A DNA stretch of 64,000 bases from Notospermus geniculatus (lineage: Eukaryota; Nemertea; Pilidiophora; Heteronemertea; Lineidae), in contig NMRB01000043.1 in the NCBI GenBank assembly GCA_002633025.1, forward strand, positions 34,794-98,793, in the 5' to 3' direction. The stretch's first letter is position 1, and each line of letters begins with the position of its first letter. Below are positions 34,408-46,638 of the stretch, piece after piece. The translations under genes were made by a program, and so were the position numbers. The notes beneath the pieces were generated by a model, which was not told the origin of the DNA, did not search any database, and was given only the letters and a program-made list of their open reading frames with translations.

Positions 34408-34488
34408 TAGGGGGTTTTTCAAGTTGACTTACCCAACGCTGCTCGACTCCTCATTCAGCCGGGTCAGTCGACTTAAAAAACACCCCTG
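34408..34488. mobile_element. Short foldback element
   Basis: Inverted arms of about 26 bases, AGGGGGTTTTTCAAGTTGAC on the left and a diverged complement (GTCGACTTAAAAAACACCCC) on the right. No target duplication is resolved. Confidence 0.5.
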
Positions 34489-35417
34489 ATTTTCCGTCCA
34501 TTTGCGCCTAGCCTTTGTCACCACAATCCTTCTCGTCCGGCCGCTTTCTAAATACATGTAGAAAGCAGTAGGCGTACTAGTATGCCCCAAACTCCGTGTG
34601 GGCCTGCCCCATGACGGATATTTTTTAAGATGGCGTGCGACCTTTGCTACCTGCAGTAGCTGATTGAACTATGAGGAAACGTACCCCCGAACGTACATGT
34701 ACCCAAATGCATCCCACTAAACACGGTAGCACTTGAGCTCGCCAATCATCGTTAGGTAGCCCATTTCTTATTGTTAGATCAAGATGATTCCAACAATCCC
34801 CTTGTTGGTTCGAGCAAATTCATTCTCTTTGATTTATCATCTAACGTATTAGGAGAAACCAGCACCTTGGGGATTTATCTCTCCATTCGACCGTCTCTGA
34901 TCCTGCTCTCGTAAACTCATAACTTTTCCTAATTCGTTTTGGATATTTTATATCTCTTAAAAATAAAGTTAATCTTCGGAGTGGCTTCATCAAAAGCTCT
35001 TGTTTTTAAATGTGGTTTTGATATCAGCCCCTTTATGCCGCAGGAAAGTATTTGTTTTTGAAATGACCGCATCTTTCACTGAATCTTTGGATTCTGAGGT
35101 TAATTTCAGTAAGTACATGTACCTGTTATTTTCTCAAAGATCAGGCGATATTTCTGACATTATTTCTGAAGGTACAACCTCTATTTTCAAATGACAACGG
35201 TAATTACACGGATGAGCACTCTGTGATCTCATCTCTTTTGACCATTAATGGGGATTGTTTCCGAAATCGAGGTATTTTTTCTCGTTCCGTGTCATCAAAG
35301 TACATCTTTATGGGCATACCCTGGTTTTCGGACTCACCGTCATATTCTGACCCTTTTGGGAAGTTGTAGCTATGCGACTGACGAAAATCGACGGAAGCTC
35401 GGCATGTCAAAGTATTA

Positions 35418-35548
35418 AGGCTGATTTATACTCCGTCCGGATTTTGCGCCGACTATGATCAATTTCACTGCGTGTGCACATTCACGTCGTGGAAACCTGC
35501 GATCAGTTTCATGCGCTTGACGGTCCGCAAGCGAGTATGAATCAGCCC
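35418..35548. mobile_element. Harbinger-like MITE with TTA target duplication
   Basis: Terminal inverted repeats AGGCTGATTTATACTC and GAGTATGAATCAGCCC bound a 131-bp element. It is flanked on both sides by TTA (35415-35417 and 35549-35551), the target size of PIF/Harbinger elements. Confidence 0.8.
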
Positions 35549-35570
35549 TTACGGTTGTTCCAAATGTTAT

Positions 35571-35806
35571 AGGATGCTGGTCGTTCTCACTGCCCTCTGG
35601 TGGTGCACAGGTTGCTGTTGGGGAGTCGTTGCGCCAGAGTCGATCATTGCTGAATCATGGATTGCATCATGTCACCCGGTTTCAGATCGAGGTTCTGGTT
35701 GAGATTTCGGCGGTAGTGCGCATGTCTACGAATTTGAGAATCGTCTGTAGGATGCTCGTTCTCACTGCCCTCTGGTGGTGCACAGGTTGCTGTCGGGGAG
35801 TCGAGT
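35571..35806. repeat. Local direct duplication of about 57 bases
   Basis: AGGATGCTGGTCGTTCTCAC through GGGGAGTCG (35571-35628) recurs at 35750-35804 with a 3-base deletion and one substitution, about 180 bases downstream. No N lies between them. Confidence 0.8.
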
Positions 35807-36393
35807 GTTGCAACAGGACAAATGATGATAGGAAGTACATGAAATAGATTATCACCCCATCACATCATGCCTGGTTTTATGCAGAAATCAGCATCTTCTA
35901 TCTCATAACTATTGAGTTATTATTCATGGTAATTCCTGTTAATCAGCTAGATAGTCGAGAACGAGGTAAACCACACCGTTAATGCTCCTTAATACAGCTC
36001 ACGGCTTCATGTTTACCTCTCCAGCTGTCTACTTAACGTTTGAAGGAGAGAAATTTCGCTTCTGTCTGGTGATTAACAACCATTGAGGATTTTAACAGTT
36101 TCTGGTGTGTGTACGCACATTATGGCGATATAAAGCGGGAACGAGTTTTAATAGTCTCGCCCTGACTTTATTTAATATCCAGTTACAAAGTAGGTGTCGT
36201 TATATGAAGACTGAAAGCCTGCTGTCGCTATGCTTCCTAATGTATGGTATATCTTTAAGGGAGGTCCATTCCCAACTGTTGGGTACAAGAGGCTGAACGT
36301 GCCTGAGCGATTCTTTCGGCTCCTCTTCTTTCCCGATATTCAACGTTCCACGACGTAATCGTTCTGTTGTGTTGCGCGTTTTGTCCCCGGCAA

Positions 36394-36523
36394 TAGAGAT
36401 TTTTCGCAAAGCCCCCGAAACGCCAACGCGAACGCCAAACCCATTGTTCGATGCCACAAAGAGAGAACCGAACAAACGGATAGACGTTAGCGTTGGCGTT
36501 TCGGGGGCTTTGCGAAAACCCTA
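36394..36523. mobile_element. Foldback MITE, TTTTCGCAAAGCCCCC type
   Basis: A 130-bp sister copy of the element at 10445-10576. The arms share TTTTCGCAAAGCCCCCGAAA and its complement. The outer ends have decayed (TAGAGA and CCCTA in place of TAGGGA and TCCCTA). Confidence 0.85.
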
Positions 36524-36685
36524 TAATGTGTCAAAAGACGGCGTTCTTTGCCTGTCGACGTCAGCAATGGTGGACAAAAGTTACGTCCAGGAATCCATGA
36601 CTTCATCTAGATGCCCACGAACATACCATCAGTCTTCAAAGGCTGGGCACGACGTGGTGGAACAGCCAGATTGAAAGCTGTTGAT

Positions 36686-37151
36686 TGGTTCTAGCAATTA
36701 CCAATTAGTGAACTTCATATATCATCTGAACACCAGTACGTGATATGAAAACGATTAGTCCTTCGCTGGGAATCGACTTCTTGAACATGTATTGCGAACT
36801 AATAGATACGTAATTTTTCTGACGTGTAGTCAGCTATACATGTATGATGACTCTTCTTGCACATGTTGTGTCCTGATAAAGCTTAGATTCTGCTCCGTTG
36901 ATAGCTGCCATCAAAATTGATCACACCAAGACCGTACGCTCTTCATGGGCTTGATTTCATTTACAAGAGCGAAGGGGAATGGAAAGCAAATTGCTACCCT
37001 CTCGAACCCGAGATTGTCGGCACCAACAACTGCCCCCTCAGGCACAGGCAGGTAACTAGCCTTCCCCTTTTCAATCCATCAGACAAGTCAGAAATGTGAT
37101 CAGCAAATCCTGTAGAGAACCAAGCGTGTTCGTATTGACATTTCTCCGTCA
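36686..37151. repeat. Haplotype-type duplication F, first copy
   Basis: 466 bases repeated almost without change at 37153-37618, immediately after the N at 37152. Confidence 0.9.
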
Positions 37152-37152
37152 N

Positions 37153-37618
37153 TGGTTCTAGCAATTACCAATTAGTGAACTTCATATATCATCTAAACAC
37201 CAGTACGTGATATGAAAACGATTAGTCCTTCGCTGGGAATCGACTTCTTGAACATGTATTGCGAACTAATAGATACGTAATTTTTCTGACGTGTAGTCAG
37301 CTATACATGTATGATGACTCTTCTTGCACATGTTGTGTCCTGATAAAGCTTAGATTCTGCTCCGTTGATAGCTGCCATCAAAATTGATCACACCAAGACC
37401 GCACGCTCTTCATGGGCTTGATTTCATTTACAAGAGCGAAGGGGAATGGAAAGCAAATTGCTACCCTCTCGAACCCGAGATTGTCGGCACCAACAACTGC
37501 CCCCTCAGGCACAGGCAGGTAACTAGCCTTCCCCTTTTCAATCCATCAGACAAGTCAGAAATGTGATCAGCAAATCCTGTAGAGAACCAAGCGTGTTCGT
37601 ATTGACATTTCTCCGTCA
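37153..37618. repeat. Haplotype-type duplication F, second copy
   Basis: Counterpart of 36686-37151; two substitutions were noticed. It continues past the point where the first copy ends. Confidence 0.9.
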
Positions 37619-38920
37619 TACACACTGAGCCATGACGGCTGGAATCGTCTTCTCCTCTGTAGAGGCATTCATTGCCGATAATTATATATCCTTTTTCTCC
37701 TTTAAAAATGTAATTCCCTGACTGATCCGCCGACAGACTTTCATTACTGAAAGACTGAAATTAATTACGAACGTTCACATTCTACATAGCAAATTTGCAA
37801 TTCATTCATTTAAATACATATGAGAACTCGTCTGAGAGCCTGGCAAATAAGATCCAAAGAATGTAGAGAAATCAATTTCTATTTGAAATTAACTCGGATC
37901 TGAAATAAAAAACAGCCAGTTTATCTGACTTGGGCTATAAAATTTCACCCTGTTTAATTACCAACCACAAGTCAAGTAAGATGACAAAAAAATGATACGA
38001 AATGTCACCAATAACTCGTATCTACTCTACTAATCCTATATGAAGTTTTGATGTTGTAATTAACACTTTGTCGCCGTCATCCTGCACCCTGCATACACTC
38101 AGCACTCAGGTTGTTGCTGCAGACATCATACCTTTTTTATGCAGACTGTAGTTTCTTCAAGACAGAACTCAAATTCGATCTATTTTGATTGTCAACCGTC
38201 TGATGAGTGGAGGGGAGATGATTTTGACTTCATGGGGGAGGGGGGATGTGTGAATGTTCAATAGACATGATGGATGAAATGAGGCTGAATATGACAAATC
38301 GATCCGATTAGATTTTAATTTGATGTAATGCCATCGCTATGTGCTGTGAGAGAGGCCGGGTTCTCCTCTAATTTAGATCGGATTATATCAGAAGATAATT
38401 TCTCCATTAAACTGCGAACGGAAATCGATGAATGATCGGCTGTGCCGGGTGGGTAGAAAACTCTCCATGACCTCTGGCCTGGGGTCAAGGACGGAGACCT
38501 TGACCTTCGTATGTCAAACCAGAGAATGTATTCAACCAGCTTGTAGAGAAAAAAAAGGCTCGTTCTTTTGCTGAGGGATTCCAAGGTATGTCTTCCATCT
38601 TCTTATGGAAGGGAATGTTCCTTTCAATAGATTCAACCTTAATCACCGCAGACGAACTCAAATCAAAGTAAAAAAGCGAGTCACCATCATACATGTAGAT
38701 GTTAATATTTTTCCGCCACTGCCCTTATTTCTACAAAGAATAGTGCGGCCCATTTGTTGTGCTGACCATGTTTTCCTTTCTGGCCTACCTTGAACGAATG
38801 ACAACCCCTGTGTTTACCCTCTGGTGAATTGATTTGTTCGGTGCTGGGATCTAACGTGACTAGACTTGATCTAGTCTTCAATTAGCCCAGGGCTGAGTGA
38901 CTTTAGCTGAGATATGGCGG
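37619..38920. other. Intergenic DNA, no gene seen
   Basis: AT-rich. No supported coding sequence or clear repeat. Confidence 0.5.
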
Positions 38921-41900
38921 GGTATCTTTTCAATCATCAAGTCGCTCCCGCGTAGAAAAAAACGTCTTATTCAAATACGGTAAGAAAATATTGAAACCGT
39001 GAAGTGGGTCTCGGGGCTAATCTTATAGGAGGGATTCGAAATCCACTTCCGATGAGACATATTATCGGGTATTCGTTGACATCCAATCAACCTTTAGCCA
39101 TAGAATCCCTCTGTCATGGCGAGTTGTCTTTGGTCTTGTTTGTCTTGAGAGTAGAGAAAGATTGGTGCTCTTTGTCAGCACGTTGTCGGCTTGATCTTCA
39201 TCCCTACTAGCTTGTTACATAGTAGAACTCAAGAAATCAGCCTCTTATATGATGGCAGTATCGATCTGAGGCGGTTTTATATTCTTTTGACGATTTCTTG
39301 AGAACACGGTACAGCACCATCGCTTTTCTGAAGGGCTAAGCAGTGAAAAGGAAATAAACCAAGAATAACTTGGATAATTATTGAGATTAGTTAAGATACC
39401 AGTCAGCCTGTGGTAACCTTGCCCAAGACATGTGAACCAGAAGCTAAGGGAGACTACCTGCCTCTAGCGGAGGATGCTAGAACTAGGTATGTAGATGCCC
39501 GGATGCGAACACCTTCAGTTGAACTGAGAAAAAAGGCTAAACGGTAACTGATATGTGAATGATCACACCGACATACTCAGCGAATACCAAACCTTTGTCA
39601 AGGTCAGAGGTGTATAAACTGCTGCAGAAAGAAAGCAAAGCTTTCCCAAGCTTCGATAGAATCGATTTAAGGTCAATAGCGGTAAACACGATCTAACGAC
39701 TGACGAGCGATAAAGGCACATGTTTGTTTAACATGGCTGCTGGCAACATGCACCAAATACAACACCTTGGAAAGGTTTTCATGAGAAGTGTAAAACCTGA
39801 TAGGGTTCCGAGAGATAAACGTATGTTTACTGTAAACTTATTTTACGCATGGGGCAAGAAACATGTTCAACATTTCGAGCAACTCTGAACTTTCATGCTG
39901 CATGGGATTGCATTTCTTTCTTACCTCTCAGTGGCGCACCATACATGTATTTGCCAACTTTTCCCAGAATACATGATGGTTCTTCTTCATTTAACAGTAA
40001 GAAGAGATGTCACTGCAACCAGTGCGTTACCGGTATGTGGTTCCTTATCTTAGCCATGCGTGTTGCCAAAACACCCAAAAGAAACTGCCTTATTTACAGA
40101 CAGTCACCTGATAGTAGGTATTTGCGTGCGCGGCAGTAGACAAACCCAAACGCCAGGAAGATGTTGACGTGCATCATGTGATTCGAGCCCAGTTAGTGCC
40201 ATATTAAGTCATGTCTCTGAGGGAATCACCAACTAATCTAATGTTTATATGCTTATTTGATGATGAGTCGATTGGTCTCATAGCAATCAGTGGAGGGAAA
40301 TTTGATTTCAGGAGAGGGACGGCGTCTGTTTGACCTCTGCGGGTTTCATGCATGTAGCACGTTGAGTCTGTTGAATACTCTCGCCTTTGGGATAAACCCT
40401 TATTTGTCCAATCATATACTTGTACACCGAGGTCTTTTATGTGAATTGTCTTCCAAATGTCCGGACTACTAATGAGAAGAGGCAACACGGTAGAATTTCG
40501 TTAGTGATCGTGAGATTTGCTCCCCGTCCTGTAACGACTTCCCAGAGTTCGACCATGCGGCCTGTTCACATTGTGGACGTTCTTGGCCCTATCTTGCAGG
40601 CATACAACTCCTTAATGATCCATACAGCTTCATGTGCATTATTTGCCTACCAAAGCATGACAAAGGATGGACGAAATCTGACGTAGGGTAACCAGCTGAA
40701 AAGATGGCCGCCGGCTGAAAGGATATTCGAGGCCAACTGCGTGGCGTATTACGATGATGAACAGTTGACATGAGTAGGTCAGCCCGATCCAAAGTTAAAA
40801 CCAGGGCGTGGTTCGACTACACAGGCTTCCTTGAAGGTCTCCAAGTCCACGATGACAGCTGTCCACATTCTTCGTCTCCCAATAGACATACTTCTTGTGG
40901 TGGCTGTTTTTGTGACCGAAACTGGCGTTGTTCATTCGAGTTTTGAAAACATCATACATCCTTGCTAATCACTGTCAGAATGTATTGAGATGGCATAACA
41001 GTTAAAGTGACCTTCACATGTATGGACATGTATTGTACGTTGCACGGATGTATCCACTCCTGCAGCCAGATTGACCGGTCGACCATCCTTAAAGGATATC
41101 TGATATTCCCTCAACGAACCCTTCTGCTGGGCAGGAGAAAAGAGAATTACCTTAAATTGAATATTGATATCTGCTAACAGCCTCTATATTGGCAATATAA
41201 ACATAGCTGAAGTCCACTGTACTGACAGTCATAAGGCATTTAGGTCGAGGTCAGACCATTTGGAATTTATCTTCATAAATGATGCACACTATCAAATGGA
41301 ATAGCACTCATAAACATGTTGTGGAGACATTGAAATAATGAAATTAGCTGTTATTTACAGAACAATAAAAAACGAATCGCTCGGGGATTAGTGTGGCCAT
41401 GTTCTCGATTTTCATCCCATAAACAGAACTGTTACAGTACATCGCTGACGAGGAACACATTATCAGCTTGAACTGACTATTTTGTCTGCAGTTCTATTCT
41501 CTCTAAAGTTTAGAGAATTTTAAGCTAGAAAAGCCTGCAAATGATTTAGATCTGACTGTGATGCCTTACATCATAAAGGATTTCCTTTATGCTTATACAT
41601 GTATTAATACATGTATAAACACACCAAAAGCTCCAAGGAGTCTTACTTAATTATCTCATATTAAGAACATAAAATGCGCCATTAGACTTCACCTCCACTC
41701 CGCGGTTGTTTGAAATACCGGTACCATTTTCCTCCTCGGTGCTCTTTCCGTACGAGATGAACCTCCGCATCGTCCATTTTGCATCACACGGTAAGCCAGA
41801 GAGCAATGACCGCAACAACGTGTCCTCTTTCGATAATATCAATTGTTACTCAAATGAAATAAAAAATATGAAATAGAAACAAATGAAATAAAAAGTGCGT

Positions 41901-42128
41901 TTGATAGTGTTGGATAACGTCAACGAACATTATTTTCTTTCATCATAAACTGTTTACCAGCAGATGTAACAACTTGCTCGCAATCTGTATGGCTTTGTGG
42001 ATGTAGTAAAGTAGGAAAAATTGCCTATGATTTAGCTGAAATCACCAGAACAAACACCACTAACACCTCAGTATTTGTAAATGTTACAGGAGTTATGTAA
42101 CCCTGGTACAGTATGTAAATCCCACGCA
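38921..42128. repeat. 3.2-kb duplication G, first copy
   Basis: Aligns along its whole length with 42284-46413 at a few percent divergence with small indels. It lacks the 870-bp transposon found in the second copy; the intact target reads CTCCTTAATGATCC near 40609. No gene is seen in either copy. No N separates the copies, so a genuine tandem duplication is possible here. Confidence 0.9.
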
Positions 42129-42283
42129 TTAATAATTATAGAGATAGCCGTGTTGATCGTTGAATGAATGAGAAGAAATGAAATAGGTAACACCGTCTTT
42201 TGAATCAACTTGGTTGTATTGAGACAAGCTTTCGACCCTATCGGGCCTTCATCAGGTCTCTATCGGGCCTTCATCAGGACCTA
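42129..42283. repeat. Spacer between duplication G copies, with Penelope-like motif
   Basis: Contains AATCAACTTGGTTGTATTGA and then two direct copies of a TATCGGGCCTTCATCAGG unit. On the minus strand this reads CTGATGA, stem GGCCC/GGGTC with loop GATA, then CGAAAGC, parallel to 32317-32396. Confidence 0.5.
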
Positions 42284-45200
42284 GGTATCTTTTCAATCAT
42301 CAAGTCGCTCCCGCGTAGAAAAAAACGTCTTATTCAAATACGGTAAGAAAATATTGAAACCGTGAAGTGGGTCTCCAGGCTAATCTTATAGGAGGGATTT
42401 GAAATCCACTTCCGATGAGACATATTATCGGGTATTCGTTGACATCCAATCACCCTGTACTGTAGAATCCCTCTGTCATGGCGAGTTGTCTTTGGTCTTG
42501 TTTGTCTTGTGAGTAGAGAAAGATTGGTGCTCTTTGTCAACACGTTGTCGGCTTGATCTTCATCCCTACTAGCTAGCTTGTTACATAGTAGAACTCAAGA
42601 AATCAACCTCTTATATGATGGCATGATGGCAGTATCGATCCGAGGCGGTTTTATATTCTTTTGACGATTTCTTGAGAACACGGAACAGCACCATTGCTTT
42701 TCTGAAGGGCTAAGCAGTGAAAAGGAAATAAACCAAGAATAACTTGGATAATTATTGAGATTAGTTAAGATACCAGTCAGCCTGTGGTAACCTTGCCCAA
42801 GACATGTGAACCAGAAGTTTAGAGAGACTACCTGCCTCTAGCGAAGGATGCTGGAACTAGGTAGATGCCCGGATGCGAACACCTTCAGTTGAACTGAGAA
42901 AAAAGGCTAAACGGTAACTGATAATGTGAATGATCACTGACATACTCAGCGAATACCAAACCTTTGTCAAGGTCAGAGGTGTATAAACTGCTGCAGAAAG
43001 AAAGCAAAGCTTTCCCAAGCTTCGATAGAATCGATTTAAGGTCAATAGCGGTAAACACGATCTAACGACTGACGAGCGATAGGCACATGTTTGTTTAACA
43101 TGGCTGCTGGCAACATGCACCAAATACAACACCTTGGAAAGGTTTTCATGGGAAGTGTATAAACCTGATAGGGTTCCGAGAGATAAACGTATGTTTACTG
43201 TAAACTTATTTTACGCATGGGGCAAGAAACATGTTCAACATTTCGAGCAACTCTGAACTTTCATGCTGCATGGGATTGCATTTCCTTCTTACCTCTCAGT
43301 GGCGCACCATACATGTATTTTCCAACTTTTCCCAGAATACATGATGGTTCTTCTTCATTTAACAGTAAGAAGAGATGTCACTGCTACCAGTGCGTTACCG
43401 GTATGTGGTTCCTTATCTTAGCCATGCGTGTTGCCAAAACACCCAGAAGAAACTGCCTTATTTGCAGACAGTCACCTGATAGTAGGTATTTGCGTGCGCG
43501 GCAATAGACAAGCCCAAACGTCAGAAACATGTTGACGTGCATCATGTGATTGGAGCCCAGTTAGTGCCATATTAAGTCATGTCTCAGAGGGAATCACCAA
43601 CTAATCTAATGTTTATATGCTTATTTGATGACGAGTCTATTGGTCTCATAGCAATCAGTGGAGGGAAATTTGATTTCAGGAGAGGGACGGCGTCTGTTTG
43701 ACCTCTGCGGGTTTCATGCATGCAACACGTAGAGTGTTGAATAGTCTCGCCTTCGGTATGAACCCTTATTTGTCCAATCATATACTAGTACACCGAGGTC
43801 TTTTATGTGAATTGTCTTCCAAATGTCCGGACTACTAATGAGAGGAGGCAGCACGGTAGAATTTCGTTAGTGATCGTGAGATTTGCTCCCTCCTCTAACG
43901 ACATCTCAGAGTTCGACCATGCGGCCTGCTCATATTTGTCGACGTTATCGGCCCTATCGTGCAGGCATACAACTCCTTATGGGTGGCGTCCACTAGAGCG
44001 CCGACAAGATTAGGAAGGGTTGCGGAAGCAAATTATGCCATTTCCGCATCCTTTCCGCGTCAGTCGCGAAAAAAAGTGTGCGAATCATCGTTTCCTGGGA
44101 CATTACTACGAATCTCTGCAGACATACCTGGGAGTGTCCTAGGAGTCAATCGTGAAGGGCGCGAAATGCTGCTGATCGTAGCAGGACAGCGCGGACACAT
44201 CTAGGATCACACCAGGAGTAGTAAAATCATGGACTAGGACAATCGGGTAGATATGCGGACAATATGAGGAAATAATTCAAGGTTATAAATTCTGCGCCGA
44301 ATTTGGATTTTTCTCATATGTCTGCTAGCCGTCATGGAGTTAGTAAAAACGGCCACACTGAAAAACGTAACACCGGCCATAAACTCCTCCACGCCGCAAC
44401 CTGTTGACCTTTCCGTGTCTTGTCCGCAAATGTCTTGACGGCTTCGCGCACTCGCTTATTTTGATCTGCATCGGCTCCGCGCTTTCCTGAAACAGTCCGC
44501 GTGGCTTCTGCTTGCCTTCGCGAAGCTGCCCGCACCGCGGAAGCTTTCAGGAGCGTTTGCAGAAGTGTCACAGAAAGGCGGGATGTCCTGACGATGCCCG
44601 CACGACAATGCAGACAAGTTGCCGAAGGTGTCGGGAAGTTCATTTCCGCGTCGAAATTTTGGTCTCGATCAAAATTTGGATGCGGAAATTTCGGCCTCTC
44701 CCGAACGTGCGGAAATGCCGGGAACTGCTTAGGAATGATAAAGACAGTGAACGGAATCTTTCAAGAATATGCGGAGAGGTTGCGGAATGAATGCGGAATT
44801 GCTAAATTTGCGTTCCGCGTCTTGTCCGCGCCCTAGTGGACGCTAGGTTTTAATGATCCATACAGCTTCATGTGCATTATTTGCCTACCAACGCATGACA
44901 AAGGATGGACGAAATCTGACGTAGGGTAACCAGCTGAAAAGATGGCCGCCGGCTGAAAAGATATTCGAGGCAAACTGCGTGGCGTATTACGATGATGAAC
45001 AGTTGACATGAGTAGGTCACCCCGATCCAAAGTTAAAACCAGGGCGTGGTTCGACTACACAGGCTTCCTTGAAGGTCTCCAAGTCCACGATGACAGCTGT
45101 CCACATTCTTCGTCTCCCAATAGACATACTTCTTGTGGTGGCTGTTTGTGTGACCGAAACTGGCGTTGTTCATTCGAGTTTTGAAAACATCATTGATCCT

Positions 45201-46413
45201 TGCCAATCACTGTCAGAATGTATTGAGATGGCATAACTGTTAAAGTGACCTTCACATGTATGGACATGGACGTTACATCAAAAATAGAAGACAGGACTCG
45301 CTCTTATCTACTTTGGTTACATGTACGTATCCACTCCAGGACCTGCATCCAGATTGACCGGTCGACCGACCATCCTTAAAGAATATCTGATATTCCCTCA
45401 ACGAACCCTTCTGCTGGGCAGTAGAAAAGAGAATTACCTTAAATTGAATATTGATATCTGCTAACAGCCTCTATATTGGCAATATAAACACAGCTGAAGT
45501 CCAGTGTACTGACAGTCATAAGGCGTTTAGGCCGAGGTCGGACCATTTGGAATTTATCTTCATAAATGATGCACGATATCAAATGTAATAGCACTCATAA
45601 ACATGTTGTGGAGACATTGAAATAATGAAATTAGCTATTATTTACAGAACAATAAAAAAACGAATCGCTAGGGGATTATGTGGCCATGTTCTCGATTTTC
45701 ATCCCATAAACAGAACTGTTACAGTGCATCGCTGACGAGGAACACATTATCAGCTTGAACTAACTATTTTGTCTGCAGTTCTATTCTCTCTAAAGTTTAG
45801 AGAATTTTAAGCTAGAATAGCCTGCAAATGATTTAGATCTGACTGTGATGCCTTACATCATAAAGGATTTCCTTTCCTTTATGCTTATACATTTATCAAT
45901 ACATGTATAAACACACCAAAAGCTCCAAGGAGTCTTACTTAATTATCTCATATTTAAGAACATAAAATGCGCCATTAGACTTCACCTCCACTCCGCGGTT
46001 GTTTGAAATACCGGTACCATTTTCCTCCTCGGTGCTCTTTCCGTACGAGATGAACGTCCGCATCGTCCATTTTGCATCACACGGTAAGCCAGAGAGCAAT
46101 GACCGTAACAACGTGTCCTCTTTCGATAATATCAATTGTTACTCAAATGAAATAAAAAATATGAAATAGAAACAAATGAAATAAAAAGTGCGTTTGATAG
46201 TGTTGGATAACGTCAACGAACATTATTTTCTTTCATCATAAACTGTTTACCAGCAGATGTAACAACTAGCTGTATGGCTTTGTGGATGTAGTAAAGTAGG
46301 AAAATTTGCCTATGATTTAGCTGAAATCACCAGAACCAACACCACTAACACCTCAGTATTTGTTAATGTTACAGGAGTTATGTAACCCTGGTACAGTATG
46401 TAAATCCCACGCA
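42284..46413. repeat. 3.2-kb duplication G, second copy (with transposon insertion)
   Basis: Second copy of 38921-42128, longer because of the element at 43980-44849. It ends 140 bases upstream of the first coding exon of the acetylcholine receptor gene, so it supplies that gene's proximal upstream sequence. Confidence 0.9.
43980..44849. mobile_element. 870-bp Harbinger-like non-autonomous transposon
   Basis: Flanked by TTA (43977-43979 and 44850-44852). The terminal inverted repeats match over about 29 bases around GCGTCCACTAG and CTAGTGGACGC, and subterminal GCGGAA and TTCCGC motifs are dense. The paralogous site near 40609 is empty with a single TTA, which defines the insertion exactly. 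The 111- and 103-codon frames inside are not transposase-like. Confidence 0.85.
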
Positions 46414-46553
46414 GGTACTATCCATCTGTTTTTTTTGTCTCCACCTTGTAACGATGTTCTCTTTCACCTTTTCCTCGGTGTCGTTTCAGTAATCATCAGA
46501 TGAGCTTGTCTTCCTGACGAAAACCATCCGTGACATGTACAGAAGTCACCGCA
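46414..46553 (+). promoter_or_regulatory. Proximal upstream region / 5' UTR of the acetylcholine receptor gene
   Basis: A T-run and pyrimidine-rich stretch (46428-46490) precede the coding start. No TATA box or defined transcription start is visible, so this is assigned by position only. Confidence 0.3.
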
Positions 46554-46638
46554 ATGGATACTCTAGTTGACACACGATGGATACGTTATGTTATACTGGT
46601 TCTGCTCCTCGAGGACTGGTTCCGTACCGCTGTTCAAG
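46554..46638 (+). CDS. nAChR exon 1 (signal peptide)
   Basis: 85 coding bases from ATG 46554 to a CAAG|GTAAGG donor, ending in phase 1. Encodes a basic then hydrophobic leader (VILVLLL). The phase fits exon 2, but the 11.7-kb distance leaves room for another first exon. Confidence 0.6.

Larger units (their letters stand above)
31434..36393. other. Intergenic DNA, no gene seen
   Basis: About 5 kb with no supported gene. It includes a gap (32611-32836), a Penelope-like fragment, two MITEs and a local duplication listed separately. A small cysteine-rich frame at 31574-31771 and a 102-codon frame at 33483-33791 show no recognisable domain. Confidence 0.5.

Noticed and set aside
44332-44836. Transposase or gene in the 870-bp element
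   Set aside because: The frames overlap on both strands, are short and show no DDE or HTH pattern I recognise.
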